Below, one piece after another: positions 12,461 to 27,223 of a stretch of DNA of 64,000 nt; the stretch's first letter is position 1, and each line of letters opens with the position of its first letter. Origin of the DNA: Ptiloglossa arizonensis (lineage: Eukaryota; Arthropoda; Insecta; Hymenoptera; Colletidae); assembly GCF_051014685.1 (NCBI RefSeq), contig NW_027478863.1:1-64000 (forward strand), given 5' to 3'. Below the pieces are notes generated by a model that was given only the letters and a program-made list of their open reading frames with translations, had not been told where the DNA came from and searched no databases. The position numbers were made by a program, and so were the translations under genes.

Positions 12461-14424
12461 TAACTTGTAACGAAAAACGTATAACGAATAACGTAAAACG
12501 TATGACGCATTACATGCTACGTATAACGTATAACGTTCAACGTATAACCTATGACGTATAACGTATAACTTGTAACGTATAACGTATAACGTATAACGTA
12601 TAACCTATAACGTATAACGTATAACGTATAACGTATAACGTATAAAGTATAACGTATAACGTATAACGTACAACTTATAACGTATAACGTACAACGTATA
12701 ACGTATAACGTACAACGTATTACGTACAACGTATAACGTATAACGTATAACGAATATCGTACAACGTATAACGCATAACGTATAACGTATAACGCATAAC
12801 GTATAACGTATAACGTATAACGTATAACGTATAACGTATGACATGTAATGTATAACGTATAACGTATAATGTATAACGTATAACGTATAACCTATAACGT
12901 ATAACGTATAACGTATAACGTATAACGTATAACGTATAACGTATAACGTATAACATGTAATGTATTACGTATAACGTATAACGTATAACGTATAACGTAT
13001 AACGTATAACGTATAACGTATAACGTATAACGTATAACGTATGACATGTAATGTATAACGTATAACGTATAATGTATAACGTATAACGTATAACGTATAA
13101 CGTATAACGTATAACGTGTAACGAAGTACGTATAACGAATAACGTATAACGTATATCGTATAACGTACAACTTATAACGTATAACGTACAACGTATAACG
13201 TATAACGTACAACGTATTACGTACAACGTATAACGTATAACGTATAACGAATATCGTACAACGTATAACGCATAACGTATAACGTATAACGTATAACGTA
13301 TAACGCATAACGTACAACGTATAACGTATAACGCATAACGTATAACGTATAACGTATAACGTATAACGTATAACGTATAACGTATAACGTATAACGTATA
13401 ACGCATAACGTATAACGTATAACGTATAACCTATGACGTATAACGTATAACGTATAACGCATAGCGTACAACGTATAACGTATCACGTATAACGTATTAC
13501 GAATAACGTATAACGTATGACGTATAACGTATAACGTACAACGTATAACGTATCACGTTTAACGTATTACGAATAACGTATAACGTATAACGTATAACGT
13601 ATAACGTATAACGTATAACGTATAACGTATAACGTATAATGTATAACGTATAACATGTAACGTGTAGCGTATAACGTACAACGTATAACGTATAACGTAT
13701 AACGTATAACGTATAACGTATAACGTATATCGTATAACGTATAACGTATAACGTATGACATGTAATGTATAACGTATAACGTATAATGTATAACGTATAA
13801 CGTATAACGTATAACGTATAACGTATAACGTGCAACGAAGTACGTATAACGAATAACGTATAACCTATATCGTATAACGTACAACTTATAACGTATAACG
13901 TACAACGTATAACGTATAACGTACAACGTATTACGTACAACGTATAACGTATAACGTATAACGAATATCGTACAACGTATAACGCATAACGTATAACGTA
14001 TAACGTATAACGTATAACGCATAACGTATAACGTATAACGTATAACCTATAACGTATAACGTATAACGTATAACGTATAACGTATAACGTATAACGTATA
14101 ACGTATAACGTATAACGTATAACGTATAACGTATATCGTATACCGTATAACGTATAACTAATAACGTATAACTTATAACGCATAACGTATAACGTATAAC
14201 GTATAACGTATATAGTATAACGTACAACGTATAACGTATAACGTATAACGTATATCGTATAACGTACAACTTATAACGTATAACGTACAACGTATAACGT
14301 ATAACGTACAACGTATTACGTACAACGTATAACGTATAACGTATAACGAATATCGTACAACGTATAACGCATAACGTATAACGTATAACTAATAACGTAT
14401 TACGTATAACGCATAACGTATAAC
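12461..14424 (+). repeat. Family A, copy D, truncated and patched
   Basis: Starts with L at 12461 and follows copies A-C through M2, the T6C+A3G pair at 13459 and M3 at 13637. After the A3T unit at 13728 it switches to sequence that belongs near 2941-3180 of copy A (including an M2 copy near 13830 whose unit 2 carries T1C), then returns at 14134-14141 to the A3C unit normally found 8 units after that A3T unit. The patch adds 51 heptamers (357 bp). The remainder (to 14424) is a further rearranged A-type segment containing a rare A3T+C4A unit at 14211. Family A then gives way to family E. Confidence 0.8.
13735..14133 (+). repeat. Ectopic family A patch inside copy D
   Basis: Contains an A2G+G5A+A7G unit, an M2 copy with the G5C unit before its first A3T, and flanking spacing characteristic of the 2941-3180 part of copy A, yet it lies where copy A has only a short consensus run (1359-1407). 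It looks like an insertion or conversion tract donated from elsewhere in the array. Confidence 0.7.
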
Positions 14425-15701
14425 CTATAACGTATAACGTATAACGTATAACGTATAACGTATAACGCATAACGTATAACGTATAACGTATAACCTATGA
14501 CGTATAACGTATAACGTATAACGTATAACGTATAACGTATAACGTATAACGTATAACGTATAACGTATAACGTATAACGTATAACGTATAACGTATAACG
14601 TATAACCTATGACGTATAACGTGTAACGTATAACGTATAACGTATAACGTATAACGTATAACGTATAACGTATAACGTATAACGTATAACGTATAACGTA
14701 TAACGTATAAAGTATAACGTATAACGTATAACGTATAACGTATAACGTATAACGTATAACGCATAACGTATAACGTATAACGTATAACCTATGACGTATA
14801 ACGTATAACGTATAACGTATAACGTATAACGTATAACGTATAACGTATAACGTATAACGTATAACGTATAACGTATAACGTATAACGTATAAAGTATAAC
14901 GTATAACGTATAACGTATAACGTATAACGTATAACGTATAACGCATAACGTATAACGTATAACGTATAATGTATAACGTATAACGTATAACGTATAACGC
15001 ATAACGTATAACGTATAACGTATAACCTATGACGTATAACGTATAACGTATAACGTATAACGTATAACGTATAACGTATAACGTATAACGTATAACGTAT
15101 AACGTATAACGTATAACGTATAACGTATAACCTATGACGTATAACGTGTAACGTATAACGTATAACGTATAACGTATAACGTATAACGTATAACGTATAA
15201 CGTATAACGTAAAACGTATAACGTATAACGTATAACCTATGACGTATAACGTGTAACGTATAACGTATAACGTATAACGTATAACGTATAACGTATAACG
15301 TATAACGTATAAAGTATAACGTATAACGTATAACGTATAACATATAACGTATAACGTTTAACGTATAACGTACAACGTATACCGTATAACGTATAACGTA
15401 TAACGTATAATGAATAACGTATAACGTAAAACGTATAACGTACAACGTTCAACGTATCACGTTTAACGTATTACGAATAACGTATAACGTATAACGTATA
15501 ACCTATGACGTATAACGTGTAACGTATAACGTATAACGTATAACGTATAACGTATAACGTATAACGTATAACGTATAACGTATAACGTATAACGTATAAC
15601 GTATACCGTATAACGTATAACGTATAACGTATAACGTATAACGTATAACGTATTACGTATAACGTATAACGTATAACGTATAACGTATAACGTATAACGT
15701 A

Positions 15702-15715
15702 TAATGAATAGCGTA
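15702..15715 (+). repeat. Module M6, first copy (2 heptamers)
   Basis: A C4T+T6A unit followed by an A3G unit, normally with three consensus units and a T1C unit after it. About 25 copies occur, for example at 17788, 19286, 22772, 25586, 26993, 61062 and 61300. I see none in the first 15.7 kb, nor from about 40.3 to 50.7 kb. It separates families E and G from family A. Confidence 0.82.
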
Positions 15716-16667
15716 TAACGTATAACGTATAACGTACAACGTATAACGTATAACGTATAACCTATAACGTATAACGTATAACGTATAACGTATAACGTAT
15801 AACGTATAACGTATAACGTATAACGTATAACGTATAACGTATAACGTATATCGTATAACGTATAACGTATAACGTATAACATGTAACGTACAACGTATAA
15901 CGTATACCGTATAACGTATAACTAATAACGTATAACGTATAACGCATAACGTATAACGTATAACGTATAACGTATAACGTATAACGTATAACGTATAACG
16001 TATAACGCATAACGTATAACGTATAACGTATAACCTATGACGTATAACGTATAACGTATAACGTATAACGTATAACGTATAACGTATAACGTATAACGTA
16101 TAACGTATAACGTATAACGTATAACGTATAACGTATAACGTATAACGTATAACGTATAACCTATGACGTATAACGTGTAACGTATAACGTATAACGTATA
16201 ACGTATAACGTATAACGTATAACGTATAACGTATAACGTATAAAGTATAACGTATAACGTATAACGTATAACGTATAACGTATAACGTATAACGTATAAC
16301 GTACAACGTATACCGTATAACGTATAACGTATAACGTATAATGAATAACGTATAACGTATAACGTATAACGTACAACGTATAACGTATAACGTTTAACGT
16401 ATTACGAATAACGTATAACGTATAACGTATAACGTATAACGTATAACGTATAACGTATAACGTATAACGTATAACGTATAACGTATAACGTATAACGTAT
16501 AACGTATAACGTATAACCTATAACGTATAACGTATAACGTATAACGTATAACGTATAACGTATAACGTATAACGTATAACGTATAACGTATAAAGTATAA
16601 CGTATAACGTATAACGTATAACGTATAACGTATAACGTATAACGTATAACGTATAACGTATAACGTA

Positions 16668-17090
16668 TAGCTTATAACGTATAACCTATAACGTATAACG
16701 TATGACGTATAACGTATAACGTATAACGTATAACGTATAACGTATGACGTATAACGTATAACGTATAACGTATAACATATAACGTATAACCTATGACGTA
16801 TAACGTATAACGTATAACGTATAACGTATAACGTATAACGTATAACGTATAACGTATAACGTATAATGTATAACGTATAACATGTAACGTGTAGCGTATA
16901 ACGTACAACGTATAACGTATAACGTATAACGTATAACGTATAACGTATAACGTATAACATGTAACGTACAACGTATAACGTATACCGTATAACGTATAAC
17001 TAATAACGTATAACGTATAACGTATAACGCATAACGTATAACGTATAACGTATAACGTATAACGTATAACGTATAACGCATAACGTATAA
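16668..17090 (+). repeat. Segment with A3G / G5T start, recurring in E and in the mosaic
   Basis: Begins with an A3G unit whose next unit is altered to give GCTTATAACG, followed by a G5C unit and two A2G units, then M3. The same opening occurs at 21652 (+4984), 36541 and 41350, and without the A3G at about 43030. The copies at 36541 and 41350 are 4809 bp apart. It tracks movement of E-type sequence into the 34-44 kb mosaic. Confidence 0.8.
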
Positions 17091-17563
17091 CGTATAACAT
17101 GTAATGTATAACGTATAACGTATAATGTATAACGTATAACGTATAACGTATAACGTATAACGTATAACGTGTAACGAAGTACGTATAACGAATAACGTAT
17201 AACGTATATCGTATAACGTACAACTTATAACGTATAACGTACAACTTATAACGTATAACGTATAACGTATAACGTATAATGAATAACGTATAACGTATAA
17301 CGTATAACGTATAACGTATAATGAATACCGTATAACGTATAACGTATAACGTACAACGTATAACGTATAACGTATAACCTATAACGTATAACGTATAACG
17401 TATAACGTATAACGTATAACGTATAACGTATAACGTATAACGTATAACGTATAACGTATAACGTATAACGTATAACGTATAACGTACAACGTTTAACGTA
17501 TCACGTTTAACGTATTACGAATAACGTATAACGTATAACGTATAACCTATGACGTATAACGTG

Positions 17564-17787
17564 TAACGTATAACGTATAACGTATAACGTATAACGTATA
17601 ACGTATAACGTATAACGTATAACGTATAACGTATAACGTATAACGTATAACGTATAACGTATAACGTATAACGTATAACGTATAACGTATAACGTATAAC
17701 GTATAACGTATAACGTATAACGTATAACGTATAACGTATAACGTATAACGTATAACGTATAACGTATAACGTATAACGTATAACGTA
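17564..17787 (+). repeat. Longest pure consensus run, 32 heptamers
   Basis: 224 bases without a single substitution, between an A7G unit and M6. The identical run length occurs in E2 at 22548-22771, and 31 units at 25369-25585 in E3. Equal lengths in E1 and E2 fit recent duplication of the whole segment. Confidence 0.88.
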
Positions 17788-19415
17788 TAATGAATAGCGT
17801 ATAACGTATAACGTATAACGTACAACGTATAACGTATAACGTATAACCTATAACGTATAACGTATAACGTATAACGTATAACGTATAACGTATAACGTAT
17901 AACGTATAACGTATAACGTATAACGTATAACGTATAACGTATACCGTATAACGTATAACGTATAACGTATAACGTATAACGTATAACACGTAATGTATAA
18001 CGTATAACGTATAACGTATAACGTATAACGTATGACGTATAACGTATAACGTATAACGTATAACGTATAACGTATAACGTATAACGTATAACGTATGACA
18101 TGTAATGTATAACGTATAACGTATAATGTATAACGTATAACGTATAACGTATAACGTATAACGTATAACGTGTAACGAAGTACGTATAACGAATAACGTA
18201 TAACGTATATCGTATAACGTACAACTTATAACGTGTAACGTACAACGTATAACGTATAACGTACAACGTATTACGTACAACGTATAACGTATAACGTATA
18301 ACGAATATCGTACAACGTATAACGCATAACGTATAACGTATAACGTATAACGTATAACGCATAACGTATAACGTATAACGTATAACGTATAACGTATAAC
18401 GTATAACGCATAACGTATAACGTATAACGTATAACCTATGACGTATAACGTATAACGTATAACGTATAACGTATAACGTATAACGTATAACGTATAGCGT
18501 ATAACGTATAACGTATAACGTATAACGTATAACGTATAACGTATAACGTACAACGTATAACGTATAACGTACAACGTATTACGTACAACGTATAACGTAT
18601 AACGTATAACGAATATCGTACAACGTATAACGCATAACGTATAACGTATAACGTATAACGTATAACGCATAACGTATAACGTATAACGTATAACGTATAA
18701 CGTATAACGTATAACGTATAACGCATAACGTATAAGGTATAACGTATAACCTATGACGTATAACGTATAACGTATAACGTATGACATGTAATGTATAACG
18801 TATAACGTATAATGTATAACGTATAACGTATAACGTATAACGTATAACGTATAACGTATAACGTGTAACGAAGTACGTATAACGAATAACGTATAACGTA
18901 TATCGTATAACGTACAACTTATAACGTATAACGTACAACGTATAACGTATAACGTATAACGTATAACGTACAACGTATAACGTATAACGTATAACGTATA
19001 CCGTATAACGTATAACGTATAACGTATAACGTATAACGTATAACGTATAACATGTAATGTATAACGTATAACGTATAACGTATAACGTATAACGTATAAC
19101 CTATGACGTATAACGTGTAACGTATAACGTATAACGTATAACGTATAACGTATAACGTATAACGTATAACGTATAACGTATAACGTATAACGTATAACGT
19201 ATAACGTATAACGTATAACGTATAACGTATAACGTATAACGTATAACGTATAACGTATAACGTATAACGTATAACGTATAACGTATAATGAATAGCGTAT
19301 AACGTATAACGTATAACGTACAACGTATAACGTATCACGTTTAACGTATTACGAATAACGTATAACGTATAACGTATAACGTATTACGTATAACGTATAA
19401 CGTATAACGTATAAC

Positions 19416-22400
19416 GTATAACGTATAACGTATAACGTATAACGTATAACGTATAACGCATAACGTATAACGTATAACGTATAACCTATGACGTATAACG
19501 TATAACGTATAACGTATAACGTATAACGTATAACGTATAACGTATAACGTATAACGTATAACGTATAACGTATAACGTATAACGTATAACGTATAACCTA
19601 TGACGTATAACGTGTAACGTATAACGTATAACGTATAACGTATAACGTATAACGTATAACGTATAACGTATAACGTATAACGTATAACGTATAACGTATA
19701 AAGTATAACGTATAACGTATAACGTATAACGTATAACGTATAACGTATAACGCATAACGTATAACGTATAACGTATAACCTATGACGTATAACGTATAAC
19801 GTATAACGTATAACGTATAACGTATAACGTATAACGTATAACGTATAACGTATAACGTATAACGTATAACGTATAACGTATAAAGTATAACGTATAACGT
19901 ATAACGTATAACGTATAACGTATAACGTATAACGCATAACGTATAACGTATAACGTATAATGTATAACGTATAACGTATAACGTATAACGCATAACGTAT
20001 AACGTATAACGTATAACCTATGACGTATAACGTATAACGTATAACGTATAACGTATAACGTATAACGTATAACGTATAACGTATAACGTATAACGTATAA
20101 CGTATAACGTATAACGTATAACCTATGACGTATAACGTGTAACGTATAACGTATAACGTATAACGTATAACGTATAACGTATAACGTATAACGTATAACG
20201 TAAAACGTATAACGTATAACGTATAACCTATGACGTATAACGTGTAACGTATAACGTATAACGTATAACGTATAACGTATAACGTATAACGTATAACGTA
20301 TAAAGTATAACGTATAACGTATAACGTATAACATATAACGTATAACGTTTAACGTATAACGTACAACGTATACCGTATAACGTATAACGTATAACGTATA
20401 ATGAATAACGTATAACGTAAAACGTATAACGTACAACGTTCAACGTATCACGTTTAACGTATTACGAATAACGTATAACGTATAACGTATAACCTATGAC
20501 GTATAACGTGTAACGTATAACGTATAACGTATAACGTATAACGTATAACGTATAACGTATAACGTATAACGTATAACGTATAACGTATACCGTATAACGT
20601 ATAACGTATAACGTATAACGTATAACGTATAACGTATTACGTATAACGTATAACGTATAACGTATAACGTATAACGTATAACGTATAATGAATAGCGTAT
20701 AACGTATAACGTATAACGTACAACGTATAACGTATAACGTATAACCTATAACGTATAACGTATAACGTATAACGTATAACGTATAACGTATAACGTATAA
20801 CGTATAACGTATAACGTATAACGTATAACGTATATCGTATAACGTATAACGTATAACGTATAACATGTAACGTACAACGTATAACGTATACCGTATAACG
20901 TATAACTAATAACGTATAACGTATAACGCATAACGTATAACGTATAACGTATAACGTATAACGTATAACGTATAACGTATAACGTATAACGCATAACGTA
21001 TAACGTATAACGTATAACCTATGACGTATAACGTATAACGTATAACGTATAACGTATAACGTATAACGTATAACGTATAACGTATAACGTATAACGTATA
21101 ACGTATAACGTATAACGTATAACGTATAACGTATAACGTATAACCTATGACGTATAACGTGTAACGTATAACGTATAACGTATAACGTATAAAGTATAAC
21201 GTATAACGTATAACGTATAACGTATAAAGTATAACGTATAACGTATAACGTATAACGTATAACGTATAACGTATAACGTATAACGTACAACGTATACCGT
21301 ATAACGTATAACGTATAACGTATAATGAATAACGTATAACGTATAACGTATAACGTACAACGTATAACGTATAACGTTTAACGTATTACGAATAACGTAT
21401 AACGTATAACGTATAACGTATAACGTATAACGTATAACGTATAACGTATAACGTATAACGTATAACGTATAACGTATAACGTATAACGTATAACGTATAA
21501 CCTATAACGTATAACGTATAACGTATAACGTATAACGTATAACGTATAACGTATAACGTATAACGTATAACGTATAAAGTATAACGTATAACGTATAACG
21601 TATAACGTATAACGTATAACGTATAACGTATAACGTATAACGTATAACGTATAGCTTATAACGTATAACCTATAACGTATAACGTATGACGTATAACGTA
21701 TAACGTATAACGTATAACGTATAACGTATGACGTATAACGTATAACGTATAACGTATAACATATAACGTATAACCTATGACGTATAACGTATAACGTATA
21801 ACGTATAACGTATAACGTATAACGTATAACGTATAACGTATAACGTATAATGTATAACGTATAACATGTAACGTGTAGCGTATAACGTACAACGTATAAC
21901 GTATAACGTATAACGTATAACGTATAACGTATAACGTATAACATGTAACGTACAACGTATAACGTATACCGTATAACGTATAACTAATAACGTATAACGT
22001 ATAACGTATAACGCATAACGTATAACGTATAACGTATAACGTATAACGTATAACGTATAACGCATAACGTATAACGTATAACATGTAATGTATAACGTAT
22101 AACGTATAATGTATAACGTATAACGTATAACGTATAACGTATAACGTATAACGTGTAACGAAGTACGTATAACGAATAACGTATAACGTATATCGTATAA
22201 CGTACAACTTATAACGTATAACGTACAACTTATAACGTATAACGTATAACGTATAACGTATAATGAATAACGTATAACGTATAACGTATAACGTATAACG
22301 TATAATGAATACCGTATAACGTATAACGTATAACGTACAACGTATAACGTATAACGTATAACCTATAACGTATAACGTATAACGTATAACGTATAACGTA

Positions 22401-24392
22401 TAACGTATAACGTATAACGTATAACGTATAACGTATAACGTATAACGTATAACGTATAACGTATAACGTACAACGTTTAACGTATCACGTTTAACGTATT
22501 ACGAATAACGTATAACGTATAACGTATAACCTATGACGTATAACGTGTAACGTATAACGTATAACGTATAACGTATAACGTATAACGTATAACGTATAAC
22601 GTATAACGTATAACGTATAACGTATAACGTATAACGTATAACGTATAACGTATAACGTATAACGTATAACGTATAACGTATAACGTATAACGTATAACGT
22701 ATAACGTATAACGTATAACGTATAACGTATAACGTATAACGTATAACGTATAACGTATAACGTATAACGTATAATGAATAGCGTATAACGTATAACGTAT
22801 AACGTACAACGTATAACGTATAACGTATAACCTATAACGTATAACGTATAACGTATAACGTATAACGTATAACGTATAACGTATAACGTATAACGTATAA
22901 CGTATAACGTATAACGTATAACGTATACCGTATAACGTATAACGTATAACGTATAACGTATAACGTATAACACGTAATGTATAACGTATAACGTATAACG
23001 TATAACGTATAACGTATGACGTATAACGTATAACGTATAACGTATAACGTATAACGTATAACGTATAACGTATAACGTATGACATGTAATGTATAACGTA
23101 TAACGTATAATGTATAACGTATAACGTATAACGTATAACGTATAACGTATAACGTGTAACGAAGTACGTATAACGAATAACGTATAACGTATATCGTATA
23201 ACGTACAACTTATAACGTGTAACGTACAACGTATAACGTATAACGTACAACGTATTACGTACAACGTATAACGTATAACGTATAACGAATATCGTACAAC
23301 GTATAACGCATAACGTATAACGTATAACGTATAACGTATAACGCATAACGTATAACGTATAACGTATAACGTATAACGTATAACGTATAACGCATAACGT
23401 ATAACGTATAACGTATAACCTATGACGTATAACGTATAACGTATAACGTATAACGTATAACGTATAACGTATAACGTATAGCGTATAACGTATAACGTAT
23501 AACGTATAACGTATAACGTATAACGTATAACGTACAACGTATAACGTATAACGTACAACGTATTACGTACAACGTATAACGTATAACGTATAACGAATAT
23601 CGTACAACGTATAACGCATAACGTATAACGTATAACGTATAACGTATAACGCATAACGTATAACGTATAACGTATAACGTATAACGTATAACGTATAACG
23701 TATAACGCATAACGTATAAGGTATAACGTATAACCTATGACGTATAACGTATAACGTATAACGTATGACATGTAATGTATAACGTATAACGTATAATGTA
23801 TAACGTATAACGTATAACGTATAACGTATAACGTATAACGTATAACGTGTAACGAAGTACGTATAACGAATAACGTATAACGTATATCGTATAACGTACA
23901 ACTTATAACGTATAACGTACAACGTATAACGTATAACGTATAACGTATAACGTACAACGTATAACGTATAACGTATAACGTATACCGTATAACGTATAAC
24001 GTATAACGTATAACGTATAACGTATAACATGTAATGTATAACGTATAACGTATAACGTATAACGTATAACGTATAACCTATGACGTATAACGTGTAACGT
24101 ATAACGTATAACGTATAACGTATAACGTATAACGTATAACGTATAACGTATAACGTATAACGTATAACGTATAACGTATAACGTATAACGTATAACGTAT
24201 AACGTATAACGTATAACGTATAACGTATAACGTATAACGTATAACGTATAACGTATAACGTATAATGAATAGCGTATAACGTATAACGTATAACGTACAA
24301 CGTATAACGTATCACGTTTAACGTATTACGAATAACGTATAACGTATAACGTATAACGTATTACGTATAACGTATAACGTATAACGTATAAC
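19416..24392 (+). repeat. Higher-order repeat family E, copy E2 (about 4.98 kb)
   Basis: Follows E1 directly and matches it landmark for landmark. Only three differences stood out: loss of one heptamer between 20508 and 20588, loss of another between 23983 and 24025, and a private C4A unit at 21190 where E1 has consensus at 16206. This near-identity over 5 kb marks the most recent large duplication in the window, unless it is an assembly artefact. Confidence 0.88.
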
Positions 24393-24540
24393 GTATAACG
24401 TATAACGTATAACGTATAACGTATAACGTATAACGTATAACGTATAACGTATAACGTATAACGTATAACGTATAACGTATAAAGTATAACGTATAACGCA
24501 TATCGTATAACGTATAACATATAACGAATAACGTAAAACA
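24393..24540 (+). repeat. Consensus run plus M5 at the E2/E3 junction
   Basis: Consensus heptamers lead into an M5 copy (24480-24542) whose last unit carries an additional G5A. Another M5 lies 2744 bp downstream at 27224, so E3 plus one M5 forms a 392-heptamer period. Confidence 0.8.
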
Positions 24541-27223
24541 CATAACGTATAACGTATAACGTATAACGTATAACGTATAACATATAACGTATAACCTATG
24601 ACGTATAACGTATAACGTATAACGTATAACGTATAACGTATAACGTATAACGTATAACGTATAATGTATAACGTATAACATGTAACGTGTAGCGTATAAC
24701 GTACAACGTATAACGTATAACGTATAACGTATAACGTATAACGTATAACGTATAACGTATAACACGTAACGTACAACGTATAACGTATACCGTATAACGT
24801 ATAACTAATAACGTATAACGTATAACGTATAACGCATAACGTATAACGTATAACGTATAACGTATAACGTATAACGTATAACGCATAACGTATAACGTAT
24901 AACATGTAATGTATAACGTATAACGTATAATGTATAACGTATAACGTATAACGTATAACGTATAACGTATAACGTGTAACGAAGTACGTATAACGAATAA
25001 CGTATAACGTATATCGTATAACGTACAACTTATAACGTATAACGTACAACGTATAACGTATAACGTATAACGTATAACGTATAATGAATAACGTATAACG
25101 TATAACGTATAACGTATAACGTATAATGAATAGCGTATAACGTATAACGTATAACGTACAACGTATAACGTATAACGTATAACCTATAACGTATAACGTA
25201 TAACGTATAACGTATAACGTATAACGTATAACGTATAACGTATAACGTATAACGTATAACGTATAACGTATAACGTATAACGTATAACGTACAACGTTTA
25301 ACGTATCACGTTTAACGTATTACGAATAACGTATAACGTATAACGTATAACCTATGACGTATAACGTGTAACGTATAACGTATAACGTATAACGTATAAC
25401 GTATAACGTATAACGTATAACGTATAACGTATAACGTATAACGTATAACGTATAACGTATAACGTATAACGTATAACGTATAACGTATAACGTATAACGT
25501 ATAACGTATAACGTATAACGTATAACGTATAACGTATAACGTATAACGTATAACGTATAACGTATAACGTATAACGTATAACGTATAATGAATAGCGTAT
25601 AACGTATAACGTATAACGTACAACGTATAACGTATAACGTATAACCTATAACGTATAACGTATAACGTATAACGTATACCGTATAACGTATAACGTATAA
25701 CGTATAACGTATAACGTATAACATGTAATGTATAACGTATAACGTATAACGTATAACGTATAACGTATAACGTATAACGTATAACGTATAACGTATAACG
25801 TATAACGTATAACGTATAACGTATGACATGTAATGTATAACGTATAACGTATAATGTATAACGTATAACGTATAACGTATAACGTATAACGTATAACGTG
25901 TAACGAAGTACGTATAACGAATAACGTATAACGTATATCGTATAACGTACAACTTATAACGTGTAACGTACAACGTATAACGTATAACGTACAACGTATT
26001 ACGTACAACGTATAACGTATAACGTATAACGAATATCGTACAACGTATAACGCATAACGTATAACGTATAACGTATAACGTATAACGCATAACGTATAAC
26101 GTATAACGTATAACGTATAACGTATAACGTATAACGCATAGCGTATAACGTATAACGTATAACCTATGACGTATAACGTATAACGTATAACGTATAACGT
26201 ATAACGTATAACGTATAACGTATAGCGTATAACGTATAACGTATAACGTATAACGTATAACGTATAACGTATAACGTACAACGTATAACGTATAACGTAC
26301 AACGTATTACGTACAACGTATAACGTATAACGTATAACGAATATCGTACAACGTATAACGCATAACGTATAACGTATAACGTATAACGTATAACGCATAA
26401 CGTATAACGTATAACGTATAACGTATAACGTATAACGTATAACGTATAACGCATAACGTATAACGTATAACGTATAACCTATGACGTATAACGTATAACG
26501 TATAACGTATGGCATGTAATGTATAACGTATAAGGTATAATGTATAACGTATAACGTATAACGTATAACGTATAACGTATAACGTGTAACGAAGTACGTA
26601 TAACGAATAACGTATAACGTATATCGTATAACGTACAACTTATAACGTATAACGTACAACGTATAACGTATAACGTATAACGTATAACGTACAACGTATA
26701 ACGTATAACGTATAACGTATACCGTATAACGTATAACGTATAACGTATAACGTATAACGTATAACATGTAATGTATAACGTATAACGTATAACGTATAAC
26801 GTATAACGTATAACCTATGACGTATAACGTGTAACGTATAACGTATAACGTATAACGTATAACGTATAACGTATAACGTATAACGTATAACGTATAACGT
26901 ATAACGTATAACGTATAACGTATAACGTATAACGTATAACGTATAACGTATAACGTATAACGTATAACGTATAACGTATAACGTATAACGTATAATGAAT
27001 AGCGTATAACGTATAACGTATAACGTACAACGTATAACGTATCACGTTTAACGTATTACGAATAACGTATAACGTATAACGTATAACGTATTACGTATAA
27101 CGTATAACGTATAACGTATAACGTATAACGTATAACGTATAACGTATAACGTATAACGTATAACGTATAACGTATAACGTATAACGTATAACGTATAACG
27201 TATAACGTATAACGTATAACGTA
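24541..27223 (+). repeat. Family E, truncated copy E3 (about 2.7 kb)
   Basis: Repeats the distal half of E2 (from about 21.72 kb). Offsets: +2821 at the G5A/G5C/A2G start (24581) and at the A7T/A2C marker (22470 to 25291), +2744 near 26164, and +2730 at the A2T unit (24361 to 27091). It has therefore lost 11 and then 2 heptamers net relative to E2. It includes a private A2G+A3G unit near 26511 (GTATGGCATG). Confidence 0.82.

Larger units (their letters stand above)
14425..19415 (+). repeat. Higher-order repeat family E, copy E1 (about 4.99 kb)
   Basis: First of two adjacent near-identical copies. It is richer in G5C/A2G pairs followed by an A7G unit, in C4A units and in M6 than family A, and contains no L module and no M5. 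M6 (taatgaa followed by tagcgta) first appears at 15702. Landmarks recur in E2 at +4991 up to about 15.52 kb, +4984 from 15.60 to 19.00 kb, and +4977 from 19.05 kb on. The left boundary lies between 14424 and 14467, where the T6C unit at 14467 matches 19458 but the one at 14410 has no match. Confidence 0.88.

Noticed and set aside
14425..24392. E1/E2 near-identity as proof of an assembly error
   Set aside because: The two copies differ by heptamer losses and a private substitution, which argues against a simple copied contig. It cannot be excluded without read data, so it is only noted as a caution.
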